DNA of 26,699 nucleotides from JAMLIN01 sp964476625 (lineage in GTDB: Bacteria; Pseudomonadota; Gammaproteobacteria; Burkholderiales; Burkholderiaceae_E), in the NCBI GenBank assembly GCA_964476625.1, contig CAYZBJ010000057.1, forward strand, positions 1 through 26,699. The letters are read 5' to 3'. Under the pieces are notes generated by a model that saw only the letters and a program-made list of their open reading frames with translations, was not told the DNA's origin and searched no databases. The translations under genes and the position numbers were made by a program. Positions 7,867 to 14,819 of the stretch are shown here, in pieces; the first letter of the stretch is position 1, and every line of letters begins with the position of its first letter.

Positions 7867-9645
7867 TCAGGCGTGGCCGCGGGCAAGGCCCTCGCCGATC
7901 GCCTCGATCGCCGGCGCCATCTCCACGCCCTCGCGCCAGCGCGGCGGAATCGCCCCGAGCCCGTGCACCGCCCCGAGCAGGTGCCCGGCGATCGCGCCGA
8001 CCGTGTCGCTGTCGCCGTCGATGTTGACGGCGGTGACGATCCCTTCCTCCAGGGTCTGGGCCATCCGCAGGCAGTACAAGGCCATCGCGGTGGCTTCGTC
8101 GGCCGTCCAGCCTTCGCCAAGACTGTCGAGCACCGCGGCATGGACCTCGGTCCTGCCTTCGCCGACGGCAAGGCGGCGGCGGGCGACCTCGCAGGCGGCA
8201 TTGACCGCGTGGAGGACCCGGCGGATCTCGGTGTTCGTCGGGTCGCGGGCAACGCGCTGGTTGAGCATCAGCTCGGCCTCGGCGGCGCGCCGGCCGGCCG
8301 CGAGCAACAGGCTCAGCGCGGCGAGATAGGCGGCGCACTGGTGGGCCGCCCGGTGTCCATGGGTCAGCCCGGCGCTCGCCGCCCCGATCATCCAGGCGTG
8401 GTCGATCGCGCTGGCGAGCGCAGCGGGATCGCTGCGCAGCCTTGCCTCGCCGACACGGCCCGCGATGAACAGGCCGATCGGGGCAACCCGCATCACGGCG
8501 CCACTGCCATTGCTGTGGTTGATCGCCGGTTCGTCGAAAGCCTGCATGTGCTCGAGCGCCGACAGGCAGGTGAGCCCGGGCGCACGGCGCGAACGCATCG
8601 CCGGCAGGCCGGCGAGCCGGGATTCCGGATAGCCGAGCGCTGCCGCTTCGGACCCGTCGAGCCGGGGAGTCAGCACGCTGCGCCCGCCCTGCCCGCGCAA
8701 CCAGTGCTGGTAGGCAATGCCAAGGCGCGGCAGCACGTCCGCCACCCGCGGCAGGTCCGGCTGCATGGTCGCGCCCGGCGTGCCGAGCGGCAGCGCCTGC
8801 AAGGCCTCGGCGGTGAAGAGCGCCATCTGGGTATCGTCGGTGATCGCCCCGCGCCGGCCGTGGGCGACATCGAAATCGATGATCCCGGCCCGGCCGTAAC
8901 GCACCAGGATCGCCTCCTGGCTGTTGAACTCGACCGGCGCGCCGAGGGCGTCACCGACCGCGCCCCCGAGCAGGCTGCCGACGAAGCGCTCGGTCCAGGT
9001 CGTGGCCTCGGCAGTTCGCGACGCGCCTGCGATCGCTGCGACCGGTTGCGGCCGGTAGTCGATGACGAAGCGTTCCTGGCGACGGTTCTCGAGCGCGCCG
9101 GCGCGCGCCTCGCGCACCCAACGGATCGCCTCCTCGCCGCCCAGGCCACAGTCGCGCAGCAGCAGGCCGGCAACCAGGCCGACCCGGCCACGCCCACCGC
9201 GACAGTGCAGGAGCACCCGCTCGCCACGACGCAGGCGGGCCAGGACATCCTGCGCGACCGGGCGCCAGCGCGCGAGCCAACTGGCGTCGGGCACGGAACC
9301 ATTGACGATCGGTAGCCATCGGTGCTCGATGCCCCCGGGAATCGCGGTCGCGAAATCCGGCACCCCGAGTTCGCGCGCCTCGTGCGGCTCGAGCAGGGTA
9401 AGGATGAGGCTGGGCCCCCAGGCGGCGATCTCCCGCATGTCGGCCTCGAGGTCGCGGTCCGGCATGCCGCCCGCGATCGAACTGGCCGTCTTTCTTCCAG
9501 GCAGGATCGTCAGCCCGATCTGTCCCGGCAGGCTCGGTACCGGCAAGTCGCCGATCCACAGCGGATCGTTGCGGCTGGCAAGCCCGGCCGTCGCCACACT
9601 CGCGATCGCACTCCTGGAAGTGGTCTGGTGCATCGGTTCGAGCAT
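7867..9645 (-). CDS. Fusion of dual-specificity phosphatase (CDKN3-like) and ADP-ribosylglycohydrolase
   Basis: A 592-residue protein with two enzymatic domains. Residues about 25-200 form a cyclin-dependent kinase inhibitor 3-like dual-specificity phosphatase. The P-loop HCRGGRGR places catalytic Cys148 and Arg154 in a CX5R motif, and a VPDAS segment near 118-122 could supply the general acid. Residues about 218-590 form a DraG/ARH-type ADP-ribosylglycohydrolase: GDALGAPVEF, metal-binding TDDT at 269-272, GSGAVMRVAPIG, and a second metal site DGDSDT at 543-548. All expected Mg ligands appear present. The glycohydrolase should release ADP-ribose from a modified protein, nucleic acid or small molecule. 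The phosphatase partner substrate is unknown. ATG 9645 has an AGGAG six bases upstream (9652-9656). The gene is divergent from an NrtR-like regulator whose effector in known cases is ADP-ribose. Confidence 0.9.
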   Translation of the reverse strand: MLEPMHQTTSRSAIASVATAGLASRNDPLWIGDLPVPSLPGQIGLTILPGRKTASSIAGGMPDRDLEADMREIAAWGPSLILTLLEPHEARELGVPDFATAIPGGIEHRWLPIVNGSVPDASWLARWRPVAQDVLARLRRGERVLLHCRGGRGRVGLVAGLLLRDCGLGGEEAIRWVREARAGALENRRQERFVIDYRPQPVAAIAGASRTAEATTWTERFVGSLLGGAVGDALGAPVEFNSQEAILVRYGRAGIIDFDVAHGRRGAITDDTQMALFTAEALQALPLGTPGATMQPDLPRVADVLPRLGIAYQHWLRGQGGRSVLTPRLDGSEAAALGYPESRLAGLPAMRSRRAPGLTCLSALEHMQAFDEPAINHSNGSGAVMRVAPIGLFIAGRVGEARLRSDPAALASAIDHAWMIGAASAGLTHGHRAAHQCAAYLAALSLLLAAGRRAAEAELMLNQRVARDPTNTEIRRVLHAVNAACEVARRRLAVGEGRTEVHAAVLDSLGEGWTADEATAMALYCLRMAQTLEEGIVTAVNIDGDSDTVGAIAGHLLGAVHGLGAIPPRWREGVEMAPAIEAIGEGLARGHA

Positions 9646-9651
9646 GGCGAT

Positions 9652-9656
9652 CTCCT
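9652..9656 (-). promoter_or_regulatory. Shine-Dalgarno for the phosphatase-glycohydrolase gene
   Basis: CTCCT on the plus strand reads AGGAG on the minus strand, six bases before ATG 9645. It fixes the start of the fusion gene. Confidence 0.8.
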
Positions 9657-9657
9657 A

Positions 9658-9702
9658 AAGTGTGCGTGCAACACTTATAATAGTGGTTTAATCCCACTTA
9701 TA
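9658..9702. promoter_or_regulatory. Candidate NrtR-type operator pair in the divergent spacer
   Basis: Two dyads lie side by side. The first is AAGTGT-N7-ACACTT (9658-9663 and 9671-9676). The second is AGTGG-N7-CCACT (9682-9686 and 9694-9698). The sequence CACTTATA occurs twice in direct orientation, at 9672-9679 and 9695-9702, 23 bp apart (about two helical turns). This suggests that the same protein binds both. The sites overlap the -10 elements of both divergent promoters, which fits repression and autoregulation by the adjacent Nudix/winged-helix protein. Binding is inferred. Confidence 0.6.
9676..9681 (+). promoter_or_regulatory. -10 element for the NrtR-like regulator gene
   Basis: There is a perfect TATAAT on the plus strand, 39 bp before the ATG at 9721. 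No good -35 is seen at 16-18 bp upstream (TCCTAA at 9653-9658 at best). It overlaps the left dyad, consistent with autoregulation. Confidence 0.5.
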
Positions 9703-9705
9703 CAA
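9677..9705 (-). promoter_or_regulatory. Sigma70-type promoter for the phosphatase-glycohydrolase gene
   Basis: On the minus strand there is a -35 TTGTAT (9705-9700) and a -10 TATTAT (9682-9677), separated by exactly 17 bp. Transcription would start near 9670, leaving a leader of about 25 nt that holds the AGGAG. The promoter lies within the operator pair. Confidence 0.6.
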
Positions 9706-9720
9706 GCCCAGAGCTCGCCA

Positions 9721-10440
9721 ATGACATCCCTCCCGACCCGACTGCCGCTCGTGACCGTCGACATCGCCGTCCTGTCGGTCATCGACGAGCGACCCCATGT
9801 GTTGCTCGTGAAGCGCCCCGATGCCCAGGGCGAGCCGCACCCCGGCGCCTGGGCGCTGCCCGGCGGCTTCGTCGACATCGATGTCGATGCCTCGCTCGAC
9901 GCCTGCGCCCTGCGCAAGCTGCGCGAGAAAACGGGTGTCGATGCTCCCTGGCTCGAGCAGGTCGTCGCTCACGGCGGGCCCGACCGCGATCCACGCGGCT
10001 GGTCGGTGACCCATCTCTACGTCGCGCTGATCCCGATCGACCAGGCGCTGGCGCCGGGCGGCAACGCGACCGACGCGCGCTGGCATCCGTTGCGGCGCGA
10101 TGGCCGGCCCAAGGGCGTGAAGCTGGCTTTCGACCACGGCCGGCTGCTCGCCGAAGCAATCGCCCGCATCCGCGGCAAGAGCGAGTACACCGACCTGCCG
10201 GTGCGGCTGCTCCCGGAGCGCTTCACCCTGCCCGAGCTGCAGCACATCTTCGAGATCGTGCTCGACAGGTCGATCGACAAGAAGGCGTTCCGCACCCGGG
10301 TGCTCGCCGGCGACATGCTCGAGAAGCTCGACGATGCGCGCGCCACCGGCAAACGGCCGGCGCGGCTGTATCGGCTGCGTGATCGCCGCCAACTGCATGT
10401 GTTTCGGCGCGCGATCGAGGGCGGCGACGCGGCCGCCTGA
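9721..10440 (+). CDS. NrtR-like transcriptional regulator (Nudix domain plus winged helix)
   Basis: A 239-residue protein. Residues about 8-145 form a Nudix fold (AVLSVIDERPHVLLVKRP, GAWALPGGFVDIDVDASLDACALRKL, then WSVTHLYVALIP). Residues about 155-235 form the C-terminal winged helix of the NrtR family, including FTLPELQHIFEIVL and KKAFRTRVL. The Nudix box is degenerate: where catalytic enzymes have REUxEExGU, this reads RKLREKTGV, keeping only E69 of the acidic residues. Pyrophosphatase activity is therefore probably lost and the domain would serve as a sensor. NrtR proteins are repressors of NAD metabolism genes that release DNA on binding ADP-ribose. Here the neighbour is an ADP-ribose-releasing enzyme, so the gene most likely controls it and itself. 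No strong ribosome binding site is seen before ATG 9721. Confidence 0.88.
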   Translation: MTSLPTRLPLVTVDIAVLSVIDERPHVLLVKRPDAQGEPHPGAWALPGGFVDIDVDASLDACALRKLREKTGVDAPWLEQVVAHGGPDRDPRGWSVTHLYVALIPIDQALAPGGNATDARWHPLRRDGRPKGVKLAFDHGRLLAEAIARIRGKSEYTDLPVRLLPERFTLPELQHIFEIVLDRSIDKKAFRTRVLAGDMLEKLDDARATGKRPARLYRLRDRRQLHVFRRAIEGGDAAA

Positions 10441-10505
10441 GCATGGCGCCGGGACGCAAGCCCCTTGGCAAGGACTGAGCCTGAACCGCCGCCGAAGACG
10501 CGCCG

Positions 10506-11185
10506 CTAGGACTCCGGCCACACCTCGCGCGCCACGTCCACCACCAGCGCGAGCTTGCGCCACTGCTCGTCGATCGACAGGGCGTTGCCGTGGTGGGTGC
10601 TCGAGAAGCCGCACTGCGGCGACAGGCACAGGCGATCGAGCGGCACGAATCGGCTCGCTTCCTCGATCCGGCGCTTGAGGGTGTCGCGGGACTCGAGCTC
10701 GCCCTGCTTGGTGGTGACCAGGCCCAGCACCACCTTCTTGTTGGCCGGCAGCGCGTCGGGGTCGTCGCCGTTGTCGCGGCAATTCTGGCGGATCCTGGGG
10801 TCGCACAGGTAGGCGAAGGCGATGTCGTCGAGCTGCAGGTAGGTGCAGCCGGCGCTCGCAAGGTGGCCGATCGCCTTGCGATACGCGGCCGCCGTGTCGT
10901 CCCAGAAGCGATCGAGATCCGGATAGACATCGGCCGAGATCGCCCGGCGGCCGCCCCGCAGGTGGAGCATCGACGGCGAGGGGATGGTCATCTTCGGGAG
11001 ATGGCTGGTGACCGAGCGCAGGAAGCCGACGTCGTCGACCATGATCGGCCGGGTGCAATCGATCCGGCCGGTCACCGTGGCGATCGGCGGCTGCTCCTCG
11101 CCCACACTGTTGAACTTCGAGCCGGGATTGGTCGACAGGGTCACGCCCTCGAGGCGCGAAACGGGGGGCGCGGCGCGGGGATCAT
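10506..11185 (-). pseudogene. Decayed MetE-like cobalamin-independent methionine synthase
   Basis: The readable part (GTG 11144 to 10506, 212 residues) matches the short MetE-like methyltransferase family of about 370 residues: PKMTIPSPSMLHLRGG, YLQLDDIAFAYLCDP, KKVVLGLVTTKQGELESRDTLKRR and LCLSPQCGFSSTHHGN. Two blocks known from the family are missing. First, ATG 11185, with AGGAG six bases upstream (11192-11196), opens MIPAPRPPFRA, which looks like the family N-terminus, but it jumps out of frame into the middle of the protein and stops at TGA 11141-11143. Second, DPDALPA joins directly to NKKVVLG near 10743, skipping roughly 65-75 residues that normally carry the HxC zinc ligands. Only the last zinc Cys (SPQCGF) remains. 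Homocysteine methylation is thus very unlikely. Loss by assembly collapse cannot be excluded, given the N gap elsewhere. Family lengths are from memory. Confidence 0.75.
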
Positions 11186-11224
11186 GGGCGTCTCCTGGCA
11201 GGCTCGGCGAGCCGCCACAAAGGA

Positions 11225-11238
11225 TCCGTCTGGACGGA
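11225..11238. promoter_or_regulatory. Perfect 14-bp dyad upstream of the MetE relic
   Basis: TCCGTC-TG-GACGGA lies 40 bp upstream of the relic's start, in the spacer shared with the cytochrome gene. It could be an operator or a leader hairpin. It does not match the MetR consensus TGAA-N5-TTCA. Confidence 0.35.
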
Positions 11239-11297
11239 ATGATGACAGATACCTACCCGTCCGGGCGCCTCGATAGCCGAGCCGCGAGGCCGGTAGC

Positions 11298-11303
11298 TAT
11301 AAT
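11298..11303 (+). promoter_or_regulatory. -10 element for the dihaem cytochrome gene
   Basis: A TATAAT lies 42 bp before ATG 11345, within an AT-rich patch (GCTATAATTGATCG) that stands out from the GC-rich surroundings. No convincing -35 was found, so the assignment is moderate. Confidence 0.45.
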
Positions 11304-11344
11304 TGATCGTTTTTCCTGATAACGAGCGGCCCGCGGCGAGCGAC

Positions 11345-12238
11345 ATGAGCGACGAACACGATTCCGAATCTTTCATCAAGACTCCCAAGCAGCTGATCTG
11401 GATCATCTTCCTGGCCTTCGTGGTCCCGGTCGCCATCATCGTCCTGCTGGTGAAGTTCATCGGCACGACCACGCAGATGGCGCCGGGCGCCGACGCCATG
11501 ACACCCGAGGCCATCGAAGCGCGGATCCGCCCGGTCGCCGGCTTCGAACTCGGCGCCGGCGGACCCGCCACGGCCGAGCCGCGCACCGGCGAGGCGCTCT
11601 ACACCGCCCAGTGCGCCGCCTGCCATGCGGCCGGGGTCGCCGGCGCGCCGAAGATGGGCGATACGGCCGCCTGGGAGCCGCGCCTCGGCCTGGGGCTCGA
11701 TGCGCTCGTCCATTCCTCGGTCGCCGGCAAGGGCGCCATGCCGCCGCAAGGCGCCACCGCAACCGAGTTCGAGATCACCCGCGCGGTGGTCCACATGGCC
11801 AACGCCAGCGGCGGCAAGTTCGAGGAGCCGAAGGCCGAGGAGGCTGCTGCGCCGGCCGAGGCCGCCCCGGCCGCTGCTGCGCCGGCGGCTGCCCCGGCTC
11901 CGGCGGCCGCAGCTGCTCCTGCCGCAACTGCTGCGGCCGCCGCCCCGGCTCCAGCCGCTGATGCCGCGCCTGCCGCGGCCGCGCCGGCTGCCGACCTGGC
12001 CAAAGGCAAGTCGATCTACGACAGCGTCTGCATGGTCTGCCATGCGACCGGCGTGGCCAATGCGCCGAAGCTCGGCGACAAGGCCAGCTGGGAACCCCTG
12101 ATCGCCGAGGGCATGGATCACATGGTCGAGATCGCCATCAAGGGCAAGGGCGCGATGCCACCCAAGGGCGGCCGGGTCGACCTGCCGGACGCCGACATCC
12201 GCGCCACCGTCGAATACATGGTGTCGAAAGTCCAGTAA
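11345..12238 (+). CDS. Membrane-anchored dihaem cytochrome c (c5 type)
   Basis: A 297-residue protein from ATG 11345; the open frame extends 14 codons further upstream, but that part has no sense. Residues 17-39 form an uncleaved membrane anchor. Two class I cytochrome c domains follow, each with one haem motif: CAACH at 90-94 and CMVCH at 229-233. Each has a distal Met ligand in KGAMPP (about 132 and 271). The domains are near copies of each other (AAGVAGAPKMGD against ATGVANAPKLGD), so they arose by duplication. They are joined by an Ala/Pro-rich linker, about residues 165-215. Such proteins carry electrons in the periplasm from the bc1 complex to terminal oxidases, often cbb3 type, in betaproteobacteria. 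A strong terminator follows, so the gene is probably transcribed alone. Confidence 0.9.
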   Translation: MSDEHDSESFIKTPKQLIWIIFLAFVVPVAIIVLLVKFIGTTTQMAPGADAMTPEAIEARIRPVAGFELGAGGPATAEPRTGEALYTAQCAACHAAGVAGAPKMGDTAAWEPRLGLGLDALVHSSVAGKGAMPPQGATATEFEITRAVVHMANASGGKFEEPKAEEAAAPAEAAPAAAAPAAAPAPAAAAAPAATAAAAAPAPAADAAPAAAAPAADLAKGKSIYDSVCMVCHATGVANAPKLGDKASWEPLIAEGMDHMVEIAIKGKGAMPPKGGRVDLPDADIRATVEYMVSKVQ

Positions 12239-12250
12239 GCACCCGGGTCG

Positions 12251-12287
12251 GCAAGGGCCCGGCCGAGGATTGCCTCGGGGCCCTTGC
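12251..12287 (+). other. Long hairpin downstream of the cytochrome gene
   Basis: GCAAGGGCCC (12251-12260) pairs with GGGCCCTTGC (12278-12287). Inside it CCGAGG (12263-12268) pairs with CCTCGG (12273-12278). It has no T tract. It probably stabilises the mRNA 3' end just before the terminator. Confidence 0.65.
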
Positions 12288-12305
12288 GGAAAGCGATTTC
12301 CTCGC

Positions 12306-12337
12306 AAAACGCCCTCGCTTTCGGCGAGGGCGTTTTC
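12306..12337. terminator. Bidirectional rho-independent terminator
   Basis: The stem ACGCCCTCGC (12309-12318) with GCGAGGGCGT (12324-12333) encloses the loop TTTCG. AAAA lies on the left and TTTTC on the right, so it works for both strands. It lies between the convergent cytochrome gene (+) and MFS gene (-). Confidence 0.9.
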
Positions 12338-12409
12338 TTATGCGGGGCATGCGCGCAGTGACCGCTCACCCCGGGGCCCGTCCGCCGGGCCGGTGAAGCC
12401 GCTGCCCGG

Positions 12410-13597
12410 TCAGCCCGGCTGCGGTACCGCCGCTTCGGCCGGCGGTTCGCTCGGCAGGTACAGGACGAAGGCGACCGAGAACAGGGCGATGCCGGCCATC
12501 GTCAGGAGCAGGGTGTCGAAACCGGCTGCCTTGACGAAGGGGCCGAGCGCCCAGACCGCCGCCGAGCTCACCCCGAAGGAAATCGCCAGCCGCACGCCGG
12601 TGACCCGCGAGCGCATCCGGTCGTCGATGTAGCGCACCACCAGGGCATCGGTGAACGGGATCGCGCCGAACAGGCTCACCATGTAACCGACCGCCAGCAG
12701 GGCGAACCACCAGCCTGTCGCGTGCGCCGCGAGCAGGAACAGCGGCGCCTGCATCGCGACGATGGTGAAGAAGAGGCGCTTGAGCGGCACCCGGTCGATC
12801 AGCTCGCCCACCACCACCTGCGACAGCGCGCCGATGGTGTAGACGATCGCGAGCAGGACGCCGAGCATGGCCGGATCCTCGAGGATGCCGACGAAGCGCT
12901 CGCGCATCAGTTCCGCGTTGCCGTTGGTGGTGAAGTTGAACAGCAGGCTGGCGCTGATCGCAACCGCGGTAAGGACGAACAGCACCCGCACCATCATCGA
13001 GGCCGGGATCTCCTTGATGGTGGGCTTGCGCTTGTTGGGCGCCTCGGTCTCGTGCGGGGTGACCCAGGCAAAGACGAACCCGAGGGCGATCGACACCAGG
13101 CCGGGCACGATGAAGGCCATGCGCCAGCCGCCCCACTTGACCAGGAAACCGGTCGCCAGCGCGGCGGCGGCGATGCCGAGGTTGCCCGCCAGCCCGTTGA
13201 TGCCGATCACCTTGCCGGGCCGGGTCGCGGCCTGGACCAGCATCGGGATGCCGACCGGGTGGTAGATCGCCGAGAACAGCCCGAGCAACGCCAGGGCAAC
13301 ACCCATCTGCCAGGGGCTCTGGGTCGCGGCGACCAGCAGCGAGGCGGCGCCGATCCCGAAGAAGAAGATCAGCATCATCACCCGCCGACCCCAGAGGTCG
13401 CCGAGGCGGCCGGCCGGGATCGAGCCGAGCCCGAACATCAGGAAGGCGCCGGCGCCGTAGGGCATGAGGTCTTCCCAGCCGGCAACACCGAAATCGACCG
13501 CGATCGCGCCGACCGCGGTCGCGAAGATGAGCAGGAACATGTGGTCGAGCGCATGGGCTGCATTGAGCAGCAGCGCGGTCGGGCGGGAGGGGGCCAT
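12410..13597 (-). CDS. MFS transporter
   Basis: A 395-residue integral membrane protein with about twelve hydrophobic segments. The loop 2-3 motif GRLGDLWGRRVMM (about residues 62-74) is the MFS motif A, and a long central loop (HETEAPNKRKPTIKE) separates the two six-helix halves. A second, weaker copy of motif A (VGELIDRVPLKRLFF) starts the C-terminal half. ATG 13597 has a GGAGA about eight bases upstream. The substrate cannot be told from sequence. It lies 110 bp downstream of an exported metallo-hydrolase gene on the same strand, and ends at the shared terminator. The general layout (LNAAHALDHMF at the start) resembles transporters annotated as sugar- or fosmidomycin-like MFS, which is only a hint. 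Confidence 0.85.
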   Translation of the reverse strand: MAPSRPTALLLNAAHALDHMFLLIFATAVGAIAVDFGVAGWEDLMPYGAGAFLMFGLGSIPAGRLGDLWGRRVMMLIFFFGIGAASLLVAATQSPWQMGVALALLGLFSAIYHPVGIPMLVQAATRPGKVIGINGLAGNLGIAAAALATGFLVKWGGWRMAFIVPGLVSIALGFVFAWVTPHETEAPNKRKPTIKEIPASMMVRVLFVLTAVAISASLLFNFTTNGNAELMRERFVGILEDPAMLGVLLAIVYTIGALSQVVVGELIDRVPLKRLFFTIVAMQAPLFLLAAHATGWWFALLAVGYMVSLFGAIPFTDALVVRYIDDRMRSRVTGVRLAISFGVSSAAVWALGPFVKAAGFDTLLLTMAGIALFSVAFVLYLPSEPPAEAAVPQPG

Positions 13598-13707
13598 CGT
13601 GGACGTCTCCGGGTTGCGTCTTGCTCGCGTTCGATTTCGCGATTGACGGACAGTCTAGCGCGACGCCGGAAATCCCGCCTTGCACCCCGCAGAAACGATG
13701 CGCCCGG

Positions 13708-14670
13708 TCAACACCCGTCGACGCAGGCCCCCTGCCCGTCGAAGCTCATGGTGCGACCCGACAGCGGCAGGTGCACCGGCACCCTGGTGGCCTCGATGAA
13801 GGCTGCGGTACGGGTGCCGGGCCGCAGCTGGCCGTTCTCGGTGGCCGGTTCGTTGGCATGCGAGGCGATGACCGATTTCGGCTGGACCAGCTCGTTGATG
13901 ACGTAGGCCGCTTCGATCGGTCCGGTGGTAAAGGTGTCGCCGATATTGAGCACCGCGAGGTTCGCCTTGTAGTGGCCCCGCACCACGAGCTGCTGCTCGG
14001 CGGTGATGCCGGTGTCGCCCGAGAGGTAGGCGACCAGCCCGTTGCTGAACTTCAGGACATACCCGCCCGGGGGCCCGATGTAGGCGGTCAGGCCACTCGC
14101 CTCGAGGGACTCGGCGTGGTCCTTGTGAAGGAAGGCCGGGTCGAGCCCGTTCGAATGCACCGCCGGCACGCTCGCGATGGCGACCCCGCCGGCCTTCGTC
14201 ATGGCACCGAAGCGCAGGCCCCGCACCTGGCTGGCCTCGCCGCCGGCTTCGCGGACCCGGCGGCTGAAGAACTTCGGCATCTCGCCACCGACGATCAGGC
14301 TCGCCTTCTTGCCGACGACGATGTTCACCGTGTTCGAGTTCGGCGTCACCTTGACCGAGAAGTCCGGCTTGGCGCACTGGCCGGCGTTGGCCGCGGGCTG
14401 GATGGCGTCGCCGAGGTGGTCGCCATGGACATGGGAGAGCAGCACCGCATCGATCCGGCCGAGCCGGGGGTCATCGGGGCCGCGCACCGTCCGGCCGGCG
14501 TCGTAGAGGATGCGGGTGCCGTCGGGATCCTCGAAGACCAGCGCCCGGTCGAGCGGGCAGAACTCGCCGTCGTGGCTGCCGAGGGGGGTGATCCTGACGG
14601 TGTCGGCCAGTGCCGGGCCGGCCAACCCGAGGGCGCCGAGGGTCAGCAGGGCAGGAAGGACTCGTCGCAT
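13708..14670 (-). CDS. Exported metallo-beta-lactamase-fold hydrolase
   Basis: A 320-residue protein. ATG 14670 is supported by AGGAG seven bases upstream and by a clear Sec signal peptide, MRRVLPALLTLGALGLAGPALA, with cleavage after ALA (about residue 22). The frame is open further upstream, but that stretch is not protein-like. The zinc signature HVHGDHLGD lies near residue 80. A downstream His (VPAVHSNG), an Asp (LSGDTG) and a further His (IASHAN) complete the dinuclear site of the UlaG-like branch. Enzymes of this branch are lactonases or phosphodiesterases; the substrate here is unknown. A periplasmic location is predicted. Although it has the fold, it does not look like a classical beta-lactamase. 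Confidence 0.83.
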   Translation of the reverse strand: MRRVLPALLTLGALGLAGPALADTVRITPLGSHDGEFCPLDRALVFEDPDGTRILYDAGRTVRGPDDPRLGRIDAVLLSHVHGDHLGDAIQPAANAGQCAKPDFSVKVTPNSNTVNIVVGKKASLIVGGEMPKFFSRRVREAGGEASQVRGLRFGAMTKAGGVAIASVPAVHSNGLDPAFLHKDHAESLEASGLTAYIGPPGGYVLKFSNGLVAYLSGDTGITAEQQLVVRGHYKANLAVLNIGDTFTTGPIEAAYVINELVQPKSVIASHANEPATENGQLRPGTRTAAFIEATRVPVHLPLSGRTMSFDGQGACVDGC

Positions 14671-14819
14671 GGCTGGTCTCCTGATTCTGGTTTTTGCTTG
14701 TGGGGGCACACGGCAGCGAAGCTCGATGCCGGCTGCGCTGCGACGATTGTCGCTGCCAGAGGGCCGGGCCGCAATGCCCGTGACACAGGCATCAGGCCGA
14801 TCCAGCGGACGGGCTGAAC

